Below are positions 33,229 through 42,608 of a stretch of 64,000 nucleotides of DNA, one piece after another; position 1 is the stretch's first letter; every line of letters starts with the position of its first letter. Location of the stretch: positions 1-64,000 of the forward strand of contig NZ_JAIKLE010000002.1 of the NCBI RefSeq assembly GCF_022267315.1, written 5' to 3'. The notes beneath the pieces are model-generated. The model was not told the DNA's origin. It saw only the letters and a list, made by a program, of their open reading frames with translations, and searched no databases. The DNA comes from Maribellus maritimus. GTDB taxonomy: Bacteria; Bacteroidota; Bacteroidia; Bacteroidales; Prolixibacteraceae. The position numbers and the translations under genes were made by a program.

Positions 33229-34233
33229 TCACATAGGCTTATCATTTATTGAAATGGTTATTATATCTTTTTCTCCCAGTTTATTCTGATATTTTATTTT
33301 TACAGGTAAAAGAATTCCGATGGCTTTGATGATTTGGTCAAAGGGTTTATTTTTTAGCACCGTACCCGAAAAACGTAAATCTTCAGCTTCGGCACTTGTG
33401 AAATTTATTTTCACATTGTACCAGCGCTCCAATCTGAAAGCAATATCAAACAGCCGTTCCTCGTCAAATTCAATTTTTCCTTCGGGCCAACTCGTATAGA
33501 AATCGGTATTAACTTTTTTAATTTTTATGTTATCTAAATCATCGGGAATCGTAATTTGTTCTTTGGGTTTAATCCGGGTTATCTCTTTTCCCGTATGACT
33601 GTTAATTTTTACAGCCCCTTCAATCAATGTTATCTGACTGGAACGTTCTTCTGCGTATGAGACCACATTAAATGAAGTCCCCAAAACTTCAATTTCACTT
33701 TTTTTTAGCTTTACCTTGAAAGGTATATCGCTGGGTTTAACATTAAAAAAAGCTTCGCCGTTAAGAAATACCTCACGGCTTTCTGCGCCAAAAGAATTCG
33801 GATATTTTAAAGTGGTGCCGGAATTTAGCCAAACATGGGTGCCATCGTATAAAGTTATTTCCGACATTTGTCCGAGAGGAACTTTTAATTCCGCATAAAC
33901 CAGGGGGATAGGTTGTGAGGTTAAGTTGGTTTTGATTAATACACCGGCCAAAAATGCAACAATTAAAATGGCTGCATATTTAAGTACCGATTTTAATAAA
34001 TGTACTTTCCGAAGTGTAAAATGCCCGGAGACTTTTTCCCATGAGCGACTTTGAGAAACACCTTGCAACGGAAGACTTTTTTTTAATCCCCGATGAATTT
34101 TTTCAATTTCAGCAAAAGTTTTTTGATTTTCTTTTTCTTTAAGGAGCTGATTCAAAACTTTTTCCTCTTCAGGGCTGAGTTCTTCAAATATTTTTCCGGT
34201 GGAAAGTTCCCAAAATTTATCCTGTTCTTTCAT
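33229..34233 (-). CDS. FecR-family anti-sigma factor (PUL2)
   Basis: A 334-aa anti-sigma protein. The cytoplasmic N-terminal part (1-80) begins MKEQDKFWELSTGKIFEELS. The transmembrane helix lies at about 84-103 (YAAILIVAFLAGVLIKTNL). The periplasmic FecR domain covers about 115-215 (LGQMSEITLYDGTHVWLNSG, FLNGEAFFNVKPSDIPFKV, VLGTSFNVVSYAEE), and a DUF4974 domain covers about 250-325 (GKIEFDEERLFDIAFRLERW). It should restrain the sigma factor of 34385 and respond to the STN domain of the adjacent SusC. A 151-base spacer with an A/T-rich tract separates it from the sigma gene. Confidence 0.92.
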   Translation of the reverse strand: MKEQDKFWELSTGKIFEELSPEEEKVLNQLLKEKENQKTFAEIEKIHRGLKKSLPLQGVSQSRSWEKVSGHFTLRKVHLLKSVLKYAAILIVAFLAGVLIKTNLTSQPIPLVYAELKVPLGQMSEITLYDGTHVWLNSGTTLKYPNSFGAESREVFLNGEAFFNVKPSDIPFKVKLKKSEIEVLGTSFNVVSYAEERSSQITLIEGAVKINSHTGKEITRIKPKEQITIPDDLDNIKIKKVNTDFYTSWPEGKIEFDEERLFDIAFRLERWYNVKINFTSAEAEDLRFSGTVLKNKPFDQIIKAIGILLPVKIKYQNKLGEKDIITISINDKPM

Positions 34234-34384
34234 CCTGTTTTTTTAGTTGCTGAATTAACGGGATGGAGCTTTATGCCATCCCATTGCCAACCCAGAACTA
34301 TGAATAAACTATTTTTTGCTATCTATTAAAAGGACGGGAAAAGTGAAAAAGAGGGTGACGCAATTATTTATTTTTTTTAACTAT

Positions 34385-34963
34385 TCATATTTTTTCTTTG
34401 CTAAGAATTTCTTTTTCAGATGTGTGGAGAAAATAGAAAAAGTAAAAATCTTTAGGATCGAGGTTTTCTTTAAAAAAACGGTAAGCTCTTCTGATTTGAG
34501 TTTTTACGGTGTTTTTTGTGATGTTTAGTTTTTTTGCAATTTCGTTGTATGTTAACGAATCAAAAACAGCAAGTTCAATTATTTTTTTTCGTTGATCAGG
34601 AAGTTCTTGAATTAAATCATACAGCTTTACATACTGTTTTTGCTCATCAAAATACTCTTCGTTTGCAGGTTCCGGTATATTTTCAATTGATTCAGTAATT
34701 GGTCTTTTTTTGCGGTAATAATCAACAATACTGTTTCGAAGTATAAAAAAGATATAGTGTTTTACGGATGAATTTATGTTGATTTTTGCACGGTTTTCCC
34801 AGATCTTTATAAAACAATCCGAGACCAATTCTTCTGCAACACTTATATTCGCTGCAGATTTTTGCGTATAAAGACACATCTGTTTGAAATATTTGTCGTG
34901 CAGTTTTTTTAGTGCCTTTTTATCACCTTGTTTTATATGTTCCCAGAGGTGTTTATCTTCCAA
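34385..34963 (-). CDS. ECF RNA polymerase sigma factor (PUL2)
   Basis: A 192-aa sigma-70 ECF factor. Region 2 is about residues 15-85 (LKKLHDKYFKQMCLYTQKSA, SVAEELVSDCFIKIWENRAK); region 4 is about 120-175 (LPDQRKKIIELAVFDSLTYNEIA in part, IAKKLNITKNTVKTQIRRAY). Translation probably begins at a TTG (34961-34963), because an in-frame stop lies two codons upstream and the first internal methionine is inside region 2. It starts the PUL2 cluster and is predicted to activate susC. Confidence 0.9.
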   Translation of the reverse strand: MEDKHLWEHIKQGDKKALKKLHDKYFKQMCLYTQKSAANISVAEELVSDCFIKIWENRAKININSSVKHYIFFILRNSIVDYYRKKRPITESIENIPEPANEEYFDEQKQYVKLYDLIQELPDQRKKIIELAVFDSLTYNEIAKKLNITKNTVKTQIRRAYRFFKENLDPKDFYFFYFLHTSEKEILSKEKI

Positions 34964-35223
34964 AGTTTATGCAAATGTTCCGGCAAATATAACGCTTTGA
35001 TGCTAAAAGGAAAGTTGGTTTTAAAAAGAATCAGTTTAATTCTTTTCCATGGAATAGAGCGTCGTTTAACTTTTTTAGTTGAAATTATGTAAATAAAGAA
35101 AACTATACCAATCACTGTTTTGTAACTGAATCGTATGTTTGGGATTATTCCCGGTAATTTATTCAACCAATTTCTTGTGACTTATCGCGGGGTTTCCGCA
35201 CAACTTTAAAGATTTTCTTTTTT

Positions 35224-37617
35224 CTAAATACTAAAAAAATAAGAAATTTTTAAAATGACGGTGCGATTGTTTAAACTCATGTTTCTCCAACCGGAGTTTC
35301 CTGAAGTATCAAATCGTCCTTCGTTGTAAGCTAGGTACAGGAAACTGCCGGGCCGGTATTCCCAACTCATCAGGCAGCTTAGCAAATATTCGTTGTAAAT
35401 TTCTTTTTGCTGGTAGAATGTTGTTCCCAGAATTCCCTGGGCATGTACTCTCAGGTAAAAATCTTTGGTGAACATCCATGTTGAGTTGGAGGAAAGTTTA
35501 AAATAACGTCCGTCTTTGTGGTCGCTTGTTGTGAAAGTTTCAGTGTAATCTCCAATTAACGTTGTAAGAAAATTCCGGGTTAAACGGCCTTCTCCCTCAA
35601 GTGTTAATTTTCTTTGCCGGGCCACGTATTTTTGATTAAAATTGTAATAAGTGTCATTTGTAAAGCCAAATACACCGGCAAAGCTGGCACCTTTATTTAT
35701 CGGGCGTGTAGAATAACTCAGCGTTAGCAGATTCCCGGAATATTGACCCGTAAGTTCGGTAGCTGTAAAACGTTTGTAGTCTGCCACAATAATCATTTCA
35801 TTGATCATGTTTATAGTAAGGTCGCCTCCAACTTTGTAGTTGTTTGAAGTACGGCTTCCATCTGAAATTACCGGATTCCCTTCGTTGTTTGTTGTAACGG
35901 AGCCAAACATTACATCGGGAACAAAATCAGGAAAATTTTCTAGTACATTGTTGATGTATTCCGAAGTAAATAAATCCCTGTCAAATTCAAGAGTGGCGTT
36001 GGCAGTTATTCTTCTCAGGTTGTATTTATTTATTCTCGGACTTAACTTGTACGTTCCCGTTACTTTATCCCAACCACGGTATGTTTCTTTCTGAATATAT
36101 CCTACACGATTTATTTCAAAATCGGGTTCGATTCTTTCTCCAATAAAGATTAGTCCCATTAAATCGCCTGTTCTGGTGTAATTGAGGTTGTAAGCCATGT
36201 TTTGTTTTGTTTGTTTTTCGGTTTGTCCGGTGGCCACCTGAAAATCGACAAAATCGTTTCCGCTGAGAACAAAACTGCCGTCAACGCCAAAAATACGGTT
36301 GTAATTATCTGCTTCTTCTTTTGTTGCTGCCAGAATACCAATATTGCTTGAACCTAAAATGTCTTTCTTCACCCGCATTACACCAAAAGTGGCTTTTTCT
36401 GAATTTTGAAGTGCACTTTTAAACACCGATTGCCCGGTTACATTTCCCAAAACTCCAAATTCAACTCCGTGATCTAGTTTTCCGGTCATTTTTACTCCAC
36501 CCAGAATATCACCTTTTGCGCCTATTCGGCGACTGTAAAAAAGCTCAAGCGGAGTATTAAATACATTTATGCGTTCAGTAAAAAACGGACGAAGTTCAGC
36601 AAACCGGGTGGGAAACCGTGTAAGGTTAATTTCAAAAACATCAGCATCGACCTGTGCAAAGTCGGGGTTAAAGGTAAAATCGGCAGTAAGGTTGGGAGTT
36701 GGACTAAAGCGGATATCACCACCTAAATTTAATGTTTTAAACGGTGAAACATTTAAGGCTTCTGTTGAACTTACTGTTCCATATGGTCGTAATTCAAAAG
36801 TTCTTCCTGAACTGATATTTTTTATTCCTACTATTTGCCCCAGTTGCGACATGCGTGTATTGTTTTCCCATTCGGGTAAATGTGGTTTCCATTGGCTGCG
36901 TGATGCCTCCCTGGCCATAGTGCGCATAATGTTAAAACCCCAGGTTTGCTGTTCTCTTGAAGAATATCGCATGTTAAAGAAGGGAATTTTTACTTCAACA
37001 TACCAACCTTTGTCATCGACTTTTCCTTCTGAATACCAAATACCGTTCCAGTTGCGATCGCGTTTTACATCGTCGTAACGAAGTTCGTCGCCCTGAACAC
37101 CAGTAGGCGAAATAACAAATTTATACCCGGTTCTGTCATCGTTGTAGCTATCGATAAAAAGTTGAAGGTTGTCTGCTCCGTATGTACCCCGAGGAGCCAG
37201 GTAGGCAACAATTTTATCAGGCACAGCATCCCAGCACCATACCCCAACATATAAATTTTCATCGTCATATAAAATGGCAAATTCTGTTTCATCGCTTGTG
37301 GGAATCAAAGGATAGGGATCTTTTTCAATAAAGTTCGTTTTATGTTCGGCGGTTTTCCAGGCTGGTTCATCCAGATTTCCATCAATCATAATATTATCTT
37401 CAGAACTCAGCCGATACGCCCGGATAGTATAATTAACATTGGTTGTGTCGTAAACAGTTGCCCGAATCGAATCGAAATATTCTGGCGGGTATTGGCTTAT
37501 ATCAACTACACGCTGGGCCGGTAAATCTTGAGATGAAAAGAGAATCCCGGACAGCCAAAAGAATAAAAAGGCCAGAGGATTTTTATTCTTTGTTAAAAAG
37601 AAAACGGTAATGCGCAT
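35224..37617 (-). CDS. DUF5916 outer-membrane protein with CBM9-like N-terminus
   Basis: A 797-aa exported protein. After the leader (LAFLFFWLSGILFSSQDLPAQ), a CBM9-like carbohydrate-binding sandwich covers about 60-240: IMIDGNLDEPAWKTAEH, FAILYDDENLYVGVWCWD, NLQLFIDSYNDDRTGYKF and GWYVEVKIPFFNM. From about residue 250 the DUF5916 domain follows, a predicted beta-barrel with repeated amphipathic strands ending in an aromatic-rich TVILKISYFFSI. Proteins of this architecture are widespread in Bacteroidota and lack a settled function. It stands alone, 260 bases beyond the sigma gene, and is divergent from the plus-strand carbohydrate operon. Confidence 0.85.
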   Translation of the reverse strand: MRITVFFLTKNKNPLAFLFFWLSGILFSSQDLPAQRVVDISQYPPEYFDSIRATVYDTTNVNYTIRAYRLSSEDNIMIDGNLDEPAWKTAEHKTNFIEKDPYPLIPTSDETEFAILYDDENLYVGVWCWDAVPDKIVAYLAPRGTYGADNLQLFIDSYNDDRTGYKFVISPTGVQGDELRYDDVKRDRNWNGIWYSEGKVDDKGWYVEVKIPFFNMRYSSREQQTWGFNIMRTMAREASRSQWKPHLPEWENNTRMSQLGQIVGIKNISSGRTFELRPYGTVSSTEALNVSPFKTLNLGGDIRFSPTPNLTADFTFNPDFAQVDADVFEINLTRFPTRFAELRPFFTERINVFNTPLELFYSRRIGAKGDILGGVKMTGKLDHGVEFGVLGNVTGQSVFKSALQNSEKATFGVMRVKKDILGSSNIGILAATKEEADNYNRIFGVDGSFVLSGNDFVDFQVATGQTEKQTKQNMAYNLNYTRTGDLMGLIFIGERIEPDFEINRVGYIQKETYRGWDKVTGTYKLSPRINKYNLRRITANATLEFDRDLFTSEYINNVLENFPDFVPDVMFGSVTTNNEGNPVISDGSRTSNNYKVGGDLTINMINEMIIVADYKRFTATELTGQYSGNLLTLSYSTRPINKGASFAGVFGFTNDTYYNFNQKYVARQRKLTLEGEGRLTRNFLTTLIGDYTETFTTSDHKDGRYFKLSSNSTWMFTKDFYLRVHAQGILGTTFYQQKEIYNEYLLSCLMSWEYRPGSFLYLAYNEGRFDTSGNSGWRNMSLNNRTVILKISYFFSI

Positions 37618-38209
37618 AAAAAGAAATTAGTCAGGTTTTAAAATTATTTGTTGTTTTTGTTTGAATTATTTTTTCACAGGAATATTTTAAATTTTAGTCA
37701 TTATTTGTCCTGAAGACAGACCGTTCATGTGCTAAATTCTGAGTTTTGTTGTCTTCCTTTCTCGCAATATGAAAAGGAATTTATACATGGAGGGACTTGA
37801 ACTAAGCAGTAATTTTTTATTCGATTCAGCTTGCCTATGGTTTTTGTGTGAAAACCAGTTTTCAACTCTTGATAAGCCACATTATGGTTCATTATTTTCA
37901 TTAATGACATTCTGTTGTTTATTATTATGGTTTAGTCTGTTTACTAAATTTTTTAGTATAACATATTCAATCTTACTAAAATATAAAGATAAATGTATAA
38001 ATCTCTTTTTCCTGTTTTAAAAATTAACACGTTTAAAAACAATGTGCCTGATTTTGCCGGAATATCACTGTACACGATAATTTAATCAGGGCTGTTGTTT
38101 TATTAAGGCAAGTCAGGAAAGCAAACAAATTCAACAAGATTAGATGTTGCGCTTAACTTGTTTTATGCAATTTGTCTATATTTACAGAAACCAATGAAAC
38201 CTGGTGAAA
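37618..38209. other. 592-base non-coding divergent intergenic region
   Basis: This AT-rich stretch separates the minus-strand DUF5916 gene from the plus-strand carbohydrate operon and should contain both promoters. An 83-codon plus-strand frame at 37769-38020 is compositionally odd and not credible. A TATATTTA close to the -7 consensus lies about 30 bases before the GH5 ATG. I found no convincing hairpin, repeat or RNA gene. Confidence 0.6.
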
Positions 38210-39355
38210 ATGCAACGAAGAGATTTTATAAAAACCACAAGCCTGGCAACTACAGCCATTGGAGTGGCTGGTGCGCCGGCTTTTTCGCAAAAAAATCTTC
38301 CTGTGAAAAATAAATTACCCCGTTGGAAAGGATTTAATCTGCTGGATTATTTTTCACCCAATATGAACGGAGGAGGGAGACCTAAAACTACCGAAGAATA
38401 TTTTAAATGGATGTCTGATTGGGGATTTGATTTTGTGCGTTTGCCGATGGCTTATCCACGCTTTCTGAATTTTGATCAAAGTAGGGACATTACTCCCGAA
38501 GACATTTTGAATATCAATGAAAAAGAGGTGGACAATGTGGACGCATTGGTAGATGCTGCAAATAGAAATGGTTTACATGTAAGTTTAAATTTACATCGGG
38601 CTCCTGGTTTTTGCGTAAATGCTGGTTTTAATGAACCTTATAATTTGTGGGAAGACAAGGAAGCACAGGAGGCGTTTTACTTTCATTGGGGAATGTGGGC
38701 CAAACGTTTTGCTTCAAAAACAACCGACCAGATTAGTTTTGATTTGGTAAATGAGCCATGTACCCGCGAAGATATGAATAACCAATTCTCGAAACGTGGC
38801 GCCATTCCCGGGCAGCTCTATCGGGAAGTGGCTCTGAAAGCCTTAAAGATTATTCGAAGTCACAATCCAAATCATCGGGTAATTGCCGATGGTAACAATG
38901 TTGGAAGTGATGTAATTCCCGAGCTTTTTGATTTGGATATTGGCCAAAGTTGCAGGGGGTATTATCCTCATTATATTTCTCATTATAGGGCACCCTGGGT
39001 ATTTGAAAATCCTGATGATGCTCCAAAACCGGTTTGGCCCGGAGAAATTGACGGAAAGCAATTTAGCAGAAAAAAACTGAAGGAGTTTTATGCGCCCTGG
39101 ATTGATGCTGTAAAAAACGGGGTTGGTGTTCACTGCGGAGAGTGTGGCTGCTGGCAGGAAACTCCGCACGATGTTTTCCTGGCATGGTTTGGAGATGTTC
39201 TTGATGTGCTAACAGAAAATGGAATTGGGTATGCACTTTGGGAATTTAACGGGACTTTTGGATTATTAAATTCCGGAAGAAAAGATGTCAACTATGAAGA
39301 TTGGTTCGGACATAAGCTTGATCGTAAAATGCTGAATTTGTTGATGAAATATTAA
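38210..39355 (+). CDS. GH5-family cellulase-like glycoside hydrolase
   Basis: A 381-aa enzyme from the ATG at 38210 (MQRRDFIKTTSLATTAIGVA), a twin-arginine-type signal; the GTG two codons earlier is less likely. The TIM barrel follows GH5: LPRWKGFNLLDYFSP, FDFVRLPMAYPRF, VSLNLHRAPGFCVN, the acid/base glutamate in FDLVNEPCTRED, a conserved HRVIADGNNVG, and the nucleophile glutamate in VGVHCGECGCWQET, with the closing tryptophan in YALWEFNGTFG. It hydrolyses a beta-linked glycan, with subfamily and linkage not determined. It is the first gene of a seven-gene plus-strand series. Confidence 0.82.
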   Translation: MQRRDFIKTTSLATTAIGVAGAPAFSQKNLPVKNKLPRWKGFNLLDYFSPNMNGGGRPKTTEEYFKWMSDWGFDFVRLPMAYPRFLNFDQSRDITPEDILNINEKEVDNVDALVDAANRNGLHVSLNLHRAPGFCVNAGFNEPYNLWEDKEAQEAFYFHWGMWAKRFASKTTDQISFDLVNEPCTREDMNNQFSKRGAIPGQLYREVALKALKIIRSHNPNHRVIADGNNVGSDVIPELFDLDIGQSCRGYYPHYISHYRAPWVFENPDDAPKPVWPGEIDGKQFSRKKLKEFYAPWIDAVKNGVGVHCGECGCWQETPHDVFLAWFGDVLDVLTENGIGYALWEFNGTFGLLNSGRKDVNYEDWFGHKLDRKMLNLLMKY

Positions 39356-39414
39356 ATTTTTGTATTCTACTAAAACAAGATGTATTGGTTTCACTTAATA
39401 TAAATCTGTAAAAA

Positions 39415-40683
39415 ATGAAAAAAATAGCCTTACTCATAATATTTGCAATGGTGATGCAGGTTGCCTGGTCACAGGAAGAAGCAAATTATGATGAAAGCAA
39501 AGTGCCGGATTTTGAATTGCCCGACCCTCTGAAAACTTTTAACGGGAAAAAAATCAGGAATTCAAAAAAATGGATAAAAAAAGGGCGTCAGGAACTGCTC
39601 GATTTTTTTACTGAAAATGTTTATGGTGAAGTTCCGGATGAGTTAAAGATTGCTTCAGCCCAAATTGTAGAACAGAGTGAAAATGCTTTGAATGGGAAAG
39701 CAAAACGCCGGCAGGTGGAACTGACATTTCAAAAAGGAAATCGAAACTTACATTTTTTTATTTTGATGTATCTTCCCAAAAATATTGAAAAAGCTCCCGT
39801 ATTTTTAGGATACAATTTTTATGGAAATCATACAGTTACCGAAGATGTAAATGTAATTATTTCCGAAGCCTGGAGCCGGGATAATCCTTCTTTTGGAATT
39901 ATCAATAACCAGTTAACGGAACAATCGCGTGGTGTACGCACAAACCGATGGGCTATTGACAAGATGATAGATGCCGGAATTGGTCTTGCAACCATTTATT
40001 ACGGGGAAGTGGATCCCGATAAAGATGATTTTTCAGACGGGGTTCATCCGTTTTTTTATGTCGACAATCAGCAGCAACCTGCTGCATCGGAGTGGGGGAG
40101 TATTTCGGCGTGGTCGTGGGGACTGAGCCGGGCATTGGATTATTTTGAAACATACAGCGAAGTAGATGAAAATAAAGTGATTGTATTTGGCCATTCCCGA
40201 TTGGGAAAAACGTCGTTGTGGGCAGGTGCCAGCGACGAACGTTTTGCCGGTGTTATTTCAAATTGTTCGGGGTGCGGAGGAGCGGCTCTTGCGAAGCGGA
40301 AGTTTGGAGAAACCGTTGGCCGGATAAATTCCAGTTTCCCGCACTGGTTTTGCAAGAATTTTAGAAATTTCAATAACAACGAAGAAGCCCTTCCTGTTGA
40401 TCAGCATGAACTTCTGGCATTAATAGCACCACGCCCCTTATATGTTGCCAGTGCTGAAGAAGACCAGTGGGCGGATCCAAAAGGCGAATTTTTGTCTGCA
40501 TTTTATGCCTCGAAGGTTTATGATTTGTTTGACAAAAAAGGAATCCCATCAGATAAAATGCCCGCTGTTAATGAGCCCATCCAAAATACCGTTTCCTATC
40601 ACATTCGAACAGGGAAACACGATGTGACGGATTTTGACTGGGAACAATACATCAATTGGGCAAAGGAACAGGTTCTTAAATAA
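39415..40683 (+). CDS. CE15-type glucuronoyl esterase
   Basis: A 422-aa secreted alpha/beta hydrolase; signal peptide MKKIALLIIFAMVMQVAWSQ. CE15 enzymes cleave the ester between 4-O-methyl-glucuronic acid of xylan and lignin alcohols. Signature blocks: VPVFLGYN-like strand (APVFLGYNFYGNH), ISAWSWGLSRALDYF, nucleophile serine in VFGHSRLGKTSLWAGA, ISNCSGCGGAALAKRKFGET in part, LALIAPRPLYVASAEEDQWA in part, and the catalytic histidine in RTGKHDVTDFDWEQYI. GHSRLGK is the bacterial variant of the fungal GCSRxGK motif. It lies 59 bases after GH5 and 12 before the next gene, so the operon likely acts on a glucuronic-acid-containing glycan. Confidence 0.85.
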   Translation: MKKIALLIIFAMVMQVAWSQEEANYDESKVPDFELPDPLKTFNGKKIRNSKKWIKKGRQELLDFFTENVYGEVPDELKIASAQIVEQSENALNGKAKRRQVELTFQKGNRNLHFFILMYLPKNIEKAPVFLGYNFYGNHTVTEDVNVIISEAWSRDNPSFGIINNQLTEQSRGVRTNRWAIDKMIDAGIGLATIYYGEVDPDKDDFSDGVHPFFYVDNQQQPAASEWGSISAWSWGLSRALDYFETYSEVDENKVIVFGHSRLGKTSLWAGASDERFAGVISNCSGCGGAALAKRKFGETVGRINSSFPHWFCKNFRNFNNNEEALPVDQHELLALIAPRPLYVASAEEDQWADPKGEFLSAFYASKVYDLFDKKGIPSDKMPAVNEPIQNTVSYHIRTGKHDVTDFDWEQYINWAKEQVLK

Positions 40684-40695
40684 AACAGTTTTTTG

Positions 40696-41787
40696 ATGGA
40701 GAGCGGTTTAAAAATAGGCATCGCATTTTTGATTCTGTTTATAATGGGCTGTGGTTCAGAAGAAGCTTTTCAGCCAACTGTAAATGTCTCAACAAAAGGG
40801 GAGCAGTTCTATATTAACGGAAAGCCAACTTTTAAAGGGCGTACATGGAATGGAGTTTCTGTGGAAGGATTACTGCCAAATTCGCGAATGGTTCAGGGTG
40901 TATTTGACGATTTGAATCCTGAAACGTTAAATAAATGGAAATATCCTGATACAAAAGAATGGGATCCCGACAGAAATACCGATGAATTTATTATGGCTAT
41001 GCCTGATTGGAGAAAACATGGTTTAATTGCTTTTACAATTAATTTTCAGGGAGGAAGCCCGGAAGGATATTCAAGTGTTCAACCCTGGGAAAACAATGCT
41101 TTTGAACCAGATGGAACTTTGCGGACAGACTTTGCCCAACGAATGGAAAAAATTGTGGAAAAGGCCGATGAACTGGGAATGGTGGTTATTCTGGGAATTT
41201 TTTATTTTGGTCAGGACGAACGTTTACAGGATGAAAATGCCGTTAAAAATGCTGTGGGGAATGTTGTTGAATGGATTCAAAATAAGGCTTTTACAAATGT
41301 TTTGATTGAGGTGGCCAATGAATGTAACAACCGGAAATACGACCATGACATTATAAAACAGGATCGAATTTCGGAATTGATACTTCTGATTAAGGAAAAA
41401 GCTCCTGAATTGCTTGTTTCAACTAGTTTTAACGGAAATACGATTCCACCCGACGAAGTGGTTAAAGTGTGCGATTTTGTGCTTATTCACGGGAACGGAG
41501 TGCATTCACCTTCCGGAATTACAAAAATGGTGGAAGAAGTTCGAAATTTGCCATCCTACCATCCGATGCCAATTGTTTTTAACGAAGATGATCATTTTGA
41601 TTTTGACCGGGCCGAAAATAATTTTGCCGCGGCTACAAAAGCCCATGCCTCCTGGGGATATTTCGATTTTAGAATGAAAGGAGAAGGTTTTGATGAGGGT
41701 TACCAAAGTGTGCCGGTGAATTGGAGCATCAGCTCGGAGCGAAAGACCGCTTTTTTTAACAAGGTAAAAGAGATTTTTATCGACTAA
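40696..41787 (+). CDS. Clan-A-like (TIM-barrel) glycoside hydrolase lipoprotein
   Basis: A 363-aa lipoprotein from the ATG at 40696; leader GLKIGIAFLILFIMGC with lipobox cysteine about residue 19. The fold is a TIM barrel of the cellulase type: FYINGKPTFKGRTWNG opening, GLIAFTINFQGGSPEGY, LGMVVILGIFYFGQDERL, the acid/base candidate glutamate in VLIEVANECNNRKY (NE after strand 4), and the nucleophile candidate in MPIVFNEDDHFDFDRA (NE after strand 7). The NE...E arrangement is typical of GH clan A, but the family number is not recognised. It starts 12 bases after the CE15 stop. Confidence 0.72.
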   Translation: MESGLKIGIAFLILFIMGCGSEEAFQPTVNVSTKGEQFYINGKPTFKGRTWNGVSVEGLLPNSRMVQGVFDDLNPETLNKWKYPDTKEWDPDRNTDEFIMAMPDWRKHGLIAFTINFQGGSPEGYSSVQPWENNAFEPDGTLRTDFAQRMEKIVEKADELGMVVILGIFYFGQDERLQDENAVKNAVGNVVEWIQNKAFTNVLIEVANECNNRKYDHDIIKQDRISELILLIKEKAPELLVSTSFNGNTIPPDEVVKVCDFVLIHGNGVHSPSGITKMVEEVRNLPSYHPMPIVFNEDDHFDFDRAENNFAAATKAHASWGYFDFRMKGEGFDEGYQSVPVNWSISSERKTAFFNKVKEIFID

Positions 41788-41871
41788 ATAAACCTCATAG
41801 AAATACAACCAATTTGAAACCTCAAACAATTGTTTTAAATTGAAGGCGAAACAAAATTAAATCATAATAGA

Positions 41872-42573
41872 ATGAAACAACTAGGTATTGTCTTTTTTGT
41901 AGTTTTTGCGCTTTATTCGTGCATCACCACACCCGAATCCAAAACCAAATCACTTTTTAACGGAAAGGATTTGACAGGTTGGCATGTAGATGTGCCAGCT
42001 ATGGATGAAAATCCGGATACTATAAACCCGTTTATAATCCGTGATGGTTTGCTTGTAAGTTTGGGAACACCGGGCGGACATCTGATTACCGATTCTGTCT
42101 TTCAAAACTATCGTTTGGTAGTGGAATATCGGTTTGCCGGAGAGCCGGGCAACTGTGGTGTTTTGGTTCACGCTTCAACACCGCGTGCGTTGTATGGAAT
42201 GTTTCCAAAATCCCTCGAAGTTCAGGGTATGCATGAAAATGCCGGTGATTTCTGGTGTATTGTTGAAGACATTAGCACTCCGGATACGGAAGAACGCCGT
42301 GGTCCAAAAGAAGAGTGGGGAATTACTGAGGGAAAAAAACGCCGGATATTAAATCTGACAGACGGCTCTGAAAAACCACTGGGAGAGTGGAATACAATGG
42401 TTATTGAATGTGTTGGTGATGAAATAAAAGTTTGGGTAAACGATGATCTTGTAAATTATGGTTTTGACTGTACCGCCACAAAGGGGCAGATCGCAGTTCA
42501 GGCAGAAGGTTCTGAAGTGGAATTCAGAAAGCTGGAAATTACACCCATTTCAGAATTAACAAAATCAGAATAA
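41872..42573 (+). CDS. DUF1080 3-keto-glycoside hydrolase-like lipoprotein
   Basis: A 233-aa lipoprotein (leader GIVFFVVFALYSC; lipobox cysteine about residue 17) with one DUF1080 domain: SLFNGKDLTGWHVDVPAMDE in part, FIIRDGLLVSLGTPGGHLIT in part, YRLVVEYRFAGEPGNCGVLVH in part, LEVQGMHENAGDFWCI, and WNTMVIECVGDEIKVWVNDD in part. The family contains 3-keto-disaccharide hydrolases and lyases. The loop with DISTPDTEERRGPKEEW is typical of one branch. It differs clearly from the PUL1 copy. Together with the PQQ dehydrogenase three genes on, it suggests oxidation of a glycoside followed by cleavage. Confidence 0.85.
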   Translation: MKQLGIVFFVVFALYSCITTPESKTKSLFNGKDLTGWHVDVPAMDENPDTINPFIIRDGLLVSLGTPGGHLITDSVFQNYRLVVEYRFAGEPGNCGVLVHASTPRALYGMFPKSLEVQGMHENAGDFWCIVEDISTPDTEERRGPKEEWGITEGKKRRILNLTDGSEKPLGEWNTMVIECVGDEIKVWVNDDLVNYGFDCTATKGQIAVQAEGSEVEFRKLEITPISELTKSE

Positions 42574-42608
42574 TTCGGATAAAACGTAACCCATTCTAAC
42601 CAAATCAT

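Noticed and set aside
37788-37810. A stretch reading TGGAGGGACTTGAAC, reminiscent of a tRNA 3' end on the minus strand
   Set aside because: The T-arm stem does not pair, no anticodon arm or acceptor partner is present nearby, and there is no adjoining integrase or element, so it is chance similarity.
37769-38020. Plus-strand 83-codon frame in the divergent gap
   Set aside because: Its composition is Leu/Phe/Cys-rich and irregular, it has no family features, and it occupies an AT-rich promoter region.
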